Positions 60,327 through 64,000 of a stretch of DNA of 64,000 nt are shown here, piece by piece (positions within the stretch are counted from its first letter, which is position 1; every line of letters starts with the position of its first letter). This DNA comes from Streptomyces marokkonensis. GTDB taxonomy: Bacteria > Actinomycetota > Actinomycetes > Streptomycetales > Streptomycetaceae. The stretch covers positions 307,020 through 371,019 of the forward strand of contig NZ_VSKS01000006.1 of the NCBI RefSeq assembly GCF_008312835.1, written 5' to 3'. A program made the translations under genes and the position numbers. The notes beneath the pieces were generated by a model. It was not told where the DNA came from and ran no database searches. It was given only the letters and a program-made list of their open reading frames with translations.

Positions 60327-61505
60327 TCAGGCCGCCGGGTCGAGCAGGTCGTCGAACGCGTGGGGCAACTGCTGCCAGCGGTTCCTTCCCGCCGCGTACT
60401 CCTCGTCGGTGAGCAGGCACGAGTCGAGGAGGGCGAGCAGGCCGTCGCGGTCCAGGCCGGGTGCGGTGAAGGTGAGGTACTGGCCGCGGTCACCGTGTTC
60501 CGGGTGCCAGTCCACCGAGGCGGCCGCGCGGCGTTCGGCGGGCACCATCTCCCAGGCGGCGTCGGGCAGCGCGGCCAGCCAGGGGCCGGCCGACTCCACG
60601 CACAGCGCGCCGCCCGCGGCGTCCCAGGACAGCAGGGTGTCGGGACGGTCCGCCAGCCAGAACCGGCCACGGCTGCGCGCGGCGGCGCAGGTCAGGTCCT
60701 CCAGCGCCGCGTGCAGCCGCTGCGGGTGGAAGGGCCGCTCGCGCCGCCAGACGACGGTGCGCACACCGTGCTCGTCGCCTTCCTGCGGCAGCAGCGCGCA
60801 GGCGGGATGCACGCGGGCGGCGGCCGCCGCCACGTCGAAGCCCGCCGACAGAGCGGTGCCCAGAGCCCCGCCGCCCACGGGCACCTTGCGCGCGCCAGGG
60901 GTGAGCTGGGTGAGCAGCGCGTGGTCGCTGTCGTCGGCGACCTCGTGCTCCTCTCCTCGCGGGCCGTCGTCGGCGGCGACGGCGATCACCGTGGGGTACT
61001 CCAGTTGCCGGGCGAAGGTGTCGGCGACGGTGCGCTGGTCGGCCGGGGCGGCGGCGAGACCCGCGTCGGCGAGGTCGTCACTGTTGGAGAGGTACGGCAG
61101 GACGAGTGCCGGGTCGACCACGGTGGCCACCCCGGTCAGGGTGAGCGGCGCGCCCGCGGCGGCGACGACCGGGGCCATGCCGTGGGGTTCGACGGAGTCC
61201 CACAGTTCCACGACGGCCAGCCGGTGACCGCCCGCTTCCGCGAGCCGGACCAGTTCGGGGACGAGGTCCTCACGCAGCGCGCAGCACGCGCAGTCGTTCA
61301 CCAGGGGCGCGTCGCCGACACCGAGCAGACCGCCGGCGTCGCGTACGGTCCGGCGCACCGAACCGTCGACGGCGTACGTCAGGTCGTGGTGCAGGGCGAC
61401 CGAGCCGGGGACCGTGCGCAGGATCTCGGCGACGGCGGCCCGGCGGGCGTCGGCGTGCAGTCCGGCGACGACCGCGACCGGCAGCCGTGCCCGGTCCCCG
61501 CTCAC
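60327..61505 (-). CDS. CobW/COG0523-like protein lacking a P-loop
   Basis: A 392-residue protein of the CobW/COG0523 group of metal chaperones. The CxCC metal motif is present ([11 protein letters not shown], about 77-87) and the C-terminal CobW_C domain is complete ([24 protein letters not shown]). The N-terminus, however, reads [20 protein letters not shown] where GTPase members have GFLGSGKTT, so nucleotide binding is doubtful. The GTG start at 61505 overlaps the rpmE2 stop. Placed among zinc-free ribosomal genes it is presumably made under zinc starvation. Confidence 0.88.
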   Translation of the reverse strand: MSGDRARLPVAVVAGLHADARRAAVAEILRTVPGSVALHHDLTYAVDGSVRRTVRDAGGLLGVGDAPLVNDCACCALREDLVPELVRLAEAGGHRLAVVELWDSVEPHGMAPVVAAAGAPLTLTGVATVVDPALVLPYLSNSDDLADAGLAAAPADQRTVADTFARQLEYPTVIAVAADDGPRGEEHEVADDSDHALLTQLTPGARKVPVGGGALGTALSAGFDVAAAAARVHPACALLPQEGDEHGVRTVVWRRERPFHPQRLHAALEDLTCAAARSRGRFWLADRPDTLLSWDAAGGALCVESAGPWLAALPDAAWEMVPAERRAAASVDWHPEHGDRGQYLTFTAPGLDRDGLLALLDSCLLTDEEYAAGRNRWQQLPHAFDDLLDPAA

Positions 61506-61759
61506 CGCCCGCTCCGTTCGCGTCCGTAGCGCCGCTCGAAGCGCTCGACCCGTCCCGCGGTGTCCAGGACGCGCTGGGTGCCGGTGTAGAAGGGGTGACT
61601 CGCCGAGGAGATCTCGACGTCGATCACCGGGTAGGTGTTGCCGTCCTCCCACTCGACGGTCCGGTCGCTCGTGGCCGTCGACCGGGTGAGGAAGGCGAAG
61701 TCTGCGGCCCGGTCGCGGAAGACGACGGGACGGTACTCGGGGTGGATTCCGGGCTTCAT
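61502..61759 (-). CDS. rpmE2: Ribosomal protein L31 type B
   Basis: An 85-residue type B L31: [16 protein letters not shown], then [20 protein letters not shown] and [11 protein letters not shown]. It lacks the CxxC pair of the zinc-binding L31, as expected for the zinc-starvation paralogue. It starts 5 nt after the rpmG stop and ends in a 4-nt overlap with the CobW-like gene. Confidence 0.95.
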   Translation of the reverse strand: MKPGIHPEYRPVVFRDRAADFAFLTRSTATSDRTVEWEDGNTYPVIDVEISSASHPFYTGTQRVLDTAGRVERFERRYGRERSGR

Positions 61760-61764
61760 GATGC

Positions 61765-61929
61765 TCAGCGCTCCTCACGGAAGTCGACGTGGCGCCCGGC
61801 GACCGGGTCGTACTTGCGCAGCGTCAGCCGGTCGGGGTCGTTACGGCGGTTCTTGCGGGTCACGTAGGTGTAGCCGGTACCGGCGGTGGACCTCAGCTTG
61901 ATGATCGGACGCAGTTCGTTGCGGGCCAT
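61765..61929 (-). CDS. rpmG: Ribosomal protein L33, zinc-free form
   Basis: A 54-residue L33 read from ATG 61929: [20 protein letters not shown], then [20 protein letters not shown] and [14 protein letters not shown], stop at 61765. The zinc-binding cysteines of the other L33 form are absent. It is the first gene of the minus-strand arm; its start is 22 nt from the Zur-like box. Confidence 0.95.
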   Translation of the reverse strand: MARNELRPIIKLRSTAGTGYTYVTRKNRRNDPDRLTLRKYDPVAGRHVDFREER

Positions 61930-61950
61930 GGACCGCACTGTACACGCTAT

Positions 61951-61965
61951 TGAATTTCATTTTCA
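61951..61965. promoter_or_regulatory. Zur-like box between divergent ribosomal protein arms
   Basis: TGAATTTCATTTTCA is a 15-bp imperfect palindrome (5 of 7 arm pairs) close to the Streptomyces Zur operator TGAAAATCATTTTCA, in an AT-rich island unusual for this genome. It sits between rpmG and rpmB. A TAGTGT at 61975-61980 could be the -10 element of the rightward promoter, placing the box over it. Zinc-loaded Zur would repress both arms. Confidence 0.8.
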
Positions 61966-62016
61966 TCTAGCTGCTAGTGTGCTGCCGTCAGTCACACCCG
62001 AGCTCGAGGAGGAACT

Positions 62017-62253
62017 TTGTCCGCCCACTGCCAACTCACCGGCCGTCAGCCCGGCTTCGGGCATCAGATCTCGCACTCCCACCGGCGCAGCAAGCGCCGC
62101 TTCGACCCGAACATCCAGCGCAAGCGCTACTGGCTGCCGGGCGAAGGCCGCTACGTCCGGCTCACCCTGTCCGCCAAGGGCGTCAAGACGGTCGACGCGA
62201 TCGGCGTCGAAGCCGCGGTGGCGCGCATCCGCGCCCGGGGAGGGAAGGTCTGA
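62017..62253 (+). CDS. rpmB: Ribosomal protein L28, zinc-free paralogue, TTG start
   Basis: A 78-residue L28: after the start [20 protein letters not shown], then [20 protein letters not shown] and [14 protein letters not shown]. It has only one cysteine, so the zinc site of the C+ form is missing. The start codon is TTG at 62017, preceded by an excellent GAGGAGGAA; no ATG or GTG fits the family N-terminus. Its stop overlaps the rpsN start by one base (TGATG). Confidence 0.94.
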   Translation: MSAHCQLTGRQPGFGHQISHSHRRSKRRFDPNIQRKRYWLPGEGRYVRLTLSAKGVKTVDAIGVEAAVARIRARGGKV

Positions 62254-62558
62254 TGGCGAAGAAGAGCAAGATCGCGAAGAACGAACAGCGGCGACGCGTC
62301 GTGGCCCGCCACGCCGAGCGCCGCGCCGAGCTCAAGGCGATCATCGCCTCCGCCCGTACCTCCGACGAGGAACGCGCCGCCGCCCAGCGGGAACTGCGCC
62401 GCCAGCCCCGCGACGCGAGCGCCACCCGCGTGCGCAACCGCGACTCCGTGGACGGCCGGCCCCGCGGTCACCTGCGCGCCTTCGGACTGTCCCGCATCCG
62501 CCTGCGCGAGATGGCCCACGCGGGCGAACTCCCGGGAGTGACCAAGAGCAGTTGGTGA
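62253..62558 (+). CDS. rpsN: Ribosomal protein S14, zinc-free (long) form
   Basis: A 101-residue S14 of the long, cysteine-free type: [20 protein letters not shown], the middle [20 protein letters not shown], and the conserved C-terminus [20 protein letters not shown] with [16 protein letters not shown]. The short zinc-binding S14 has two CxxC pairs that are absent here. It is the second and last gene of the rightward arm, translationally coupled to rpmB. Confidence 0.95.
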   Translation: MAKKSKIAKNEQRRRVVARHAERRAELKAIIASARTSDEERAAAQRELRRQPRDASATRVRNRDSVDGRPRGHLRAFGLSRIRLREMAHAGELPGVTKSSW

Positions 62559-62613
62559 CCGGCACCCGAGGCGTGCGACGCCGCACCCGATGACGGAGCG
62601 CCGCCTCGCGACG

Positions 62614-63234
62614 TCAGCTCCGGGCCGCGGCGAGGTCCCTCAGCGCGGGGATCACCGCGCGCAGGTCGTCGCCCTGGACCGACGTGGTGGCGTGGGTGCC
62701 GGCGTGGGGCGGGGCGTTGAAGGCGATGCCCAGGCCCACGGAGTCGAAGAGGGGGCTGTCGGCCGGACAGGCGCCCACAGCGGCGCAGTCCTCCGGGGCG
62801 ACACCGAGTTCGTCCGCTCGCCGGCGGGCGAACTCGCCCTCGTCCGTGAGCACGGGTGAGTCACCGACCTTGCCCGTGAAGCGGCCGTGCGCCGTCTCCA
62901 GGGAGCAGCCGAAGTAGGAGTGGACGCCGAACCGGTCGGCGAGGTGTGCGCCGACCGGGGCCCACGTGAGGCTGGAGATGACCGGCACCAGACCGTTGCC
63001 CCAGCACCAGCGGGTGGTCTCCGCGACCCCCGGAAGCAGGGGCAGACCGCTGAGTTGGGTGTGCAGGTCCCCCTCCGCGACACCCTCCCAGCGCGCCGCG
63101 TCGGTCTCCCCCGATGTGTGCAGGCTCGACGGCCCGCTCAGGCCGAGGCGCTCCTCGAGCAGGCGGGACAGGCTGCCTCCCCGGACCAGGACGCAGTCCA
63201 ACGAGAAGAACACGGCGGCGGTGTGACCAGACAT
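62614..63234 (-). CDS. SerB-like HAD protein with altered catalytic motif
   Basis: A 206-residue HAD-IB-type protein of SerB size. Motif II serine (VISSLTWAP) and a late aspartate (VGACPADSPLFDSVGLGIAFNA) can be seen, but motif I reads FFSLDCVLV where DxDGT is expected: the nucleophilic aspartate is serine and the GT pair is lost. It is therefore probably not an ordinary phosphatase and may be a binding or regulatory protein. ATG 63234 has GAAGAA; a GTG at 63270 lacks a ribosome site. It is convergent with rpsN and diverges from metK. Confidence 0.75.
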   Translation of the reverse strand: MSGHTAAVFFSLDCVLVRGGSLSRLLEERLGLSGPSSLHTSGETDAARWEGVAEGDLHTQLSGLPLLPGVAETTRWCWGNGLVPVISSLTWAPVGAHLADRFGVHSYFGCSLETAHGRFTGKVGDSPVLTDEGEFARRRADELGVAPEDCAAVGACPADSPLFDSVGLGIAFNAPPHAGTHATTSVQGDDLRAVIPALRDLAAARS

Positions 63235-63407
63235 GAGTTCTTCGACTATGCCACCCGTGAGGGGACTCACACCAGAGATGTGCGCGTTCCTTCACGACTG
63301 GTCACACGGTGCTCGCCGGCTCTAGGGATCTCCTGGTCCGGGGGACGCGAGCATGAGGACGACCGTCGTCCCGCCGTGCCTCGCCGTCCCGTCGCACCTG
63401 GAGAATC

Positions 63408-64000
63408 ATGCCCCGTCGCCTGTTCACCTCGGAGTCCGTGACCGAGGGTCACCCCGACAAGATCGCTGACCAGGTCAGCGACACCATCCTCGACGCGCTG
63501 CTCCGCGAGGACCCGGGCTCCCGGGTCGCCGTCGAGACCCTGATCACCACCGGCCTGGTGCACGTGGCCGGCGAGGTCACCACCAAGACGTACGCGGACA
63601 TCGCGACGCTGGTGCGCAACAAGATCCTGGAGATCGGCTACGACTCCTCGCACAAGGGCTTCGACGGCGCCTCCTGCGGCGTGTCGGTGTCGATCGGCGC
63701 GCAGTCCCCGGACATCGCGCAGGGCGTCGACGCCGCCTACGAGGCCCGCGTCGAGGGCGACGACGACGAGCTGGACCGTCAGGGCGCGGGTGACCAGGGC
63801 CTGATGTTCGGTTACGCGACGGACGAGACGCCGACGCTGATGCCGCTGCCGGTGTTCCTCGCCCACCGGCTGTCCAAGCGCCTGTCCGACGTGCGCAAGA
63901 ACGGGACGATCCCCTACCTGCGCCCCGACGGCAAGACCCAGGTCACCATCGAGTACGACGGCGACAAGGCGGTCCGGCTGGACACCGTGGTGGTCTCCTC
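63408..64000 (+). CDS. metK: S-adenosylmethionine synthetase, 5' part
   Basis: The first 197 residues of methionine adenosyltransferase: [20 protein letters not shown] with the ATP-binding histidine and aspartate, [35 protein letters not shown] and [18 protein letters not shown]. It makes S-adenosylmethionine from methionine and ATP. ATG 63408 follows GGAGA. The frame is open to the window end, so the C-terminal half is missing. The 173 nt upstream show no SAM-riboswitch-like structure that I recognise. Confidence 0.95.
   Translation, partial: MPRRLFTSESVTEGHPDKIADQVSDTILDALLREDPGSRVAVETLITTGLVHVAGEVTTKTYADIATLVRNKILEIGYDSSHKGFDGASCGVSVSIGAQSPDIAQGVDAAYEARVEGDDDELDRQGAGDQGLMFGYATDETPTLMPLPVFLAHRLSKRLSDVRKNGTIPYLRPDGKTQVTIEYDGDKAVRLDTVVVS

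Noticed and set aside
63235-63407. SAM riboswitch upstream of metK
   Set aside because: No P1 stem or conserved core that I can recognise; the leader is short and GC-rich.
1-64000. CRISPR arrays, tRNA/rRNA genes, insertion sequences or phage integrase
   Set aside because: No regularly spaced direct repeats, no tRNA-like cloverleaf and no transposase or integrase motif was noticed on either strand; a tRNA or repeat-finder run would be decisive.

Overview
The window is very GC-rich, has dense GTG/ATG starts, many 4-nt start/stop overlaps and gene families typical of Streptomyces or a close relative (DUF5302, MsiK-dependent sugar ABC transporters, PP2C/SpoIIE phosphatases, Zur-controlled zinc-free ribosomal proteins). 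I see no tRNA or rRNA gene, CRISPR array, insertion sequence or phage gene. All calls come from reading the sequence; homologies are from memory.

Left part (1-11033): a truncated DUF5302 gene and a DEAD-box RNA helicase, two SpoIIE-type phosphatases facing each other, and a five-gene minus-strand cassette (two DUF1254/DUF1214 proteins, a HAD phosphatase, a GAP/Sap-like membrane protein and a SulP anion transporter). At 11508-19858 there is a galactoside operon on the plus strand: lipoprotein binding protein, two permeases, GH42 beta-galactosidase, DeoR-family regulator and GH36 alpha-galactosidase. No ATPase gene is included, so a shared ATPase is expected. Right after it, on the other strand, lies a small secreted protein that matches the tendamistat family of alpha-amylase inhibitors, including the WRY loop and the cysteine spacing. 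Then come an Asp23/Gls24 protein, a PAS-ANTAR regulator and a heliorhodopsin.

Central part (about 22958-59897): an island that looks like the actinobacterial hypoxia/dormancy (DosR/DevR, in Streptomyces OsdR) regulon. It holds eight tandem-domain universal stress proteins, two zinc alcohol dehydrogenases, a P1B-type ATPase with a C-terminal hemerythrin domain, a GH65 phosphorylase-type enzyme, a flavodoxin, and counterparts of mycobacterial Rv2004c, Rv1733c, pncB2, Rv1738 (DUF1876), hspX, ctpF and a CBS-domain protein. It also holds a translationally coupled NAD-type formate dehydrogenase / P-type ATPase / TrkA operon, and an operon of acetyl-CoA synthetase, 2-oxoacid dehydrogenase E1alpha, E1beta, E2 and an acyl carrier protein. 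Several intergenic regions carry GGG-N8-CCC boxes resembling the DosR box, some in tandem about 21-22 bp apart. The sensor kinase and response regulator themselves are not in the window.

Right part (59971-64000): a zinc-starvation cluster around a Zur-like box at 61951. One arm is rpmG, rpmE2, a CobW-like protein without a recognisable P-loop, and rpsR2; the other is rpmB and rpsN. It is followed by a HAD-like protein lacking the nucleophilic aspartate and by the 5' part of metK, which runs off the window.
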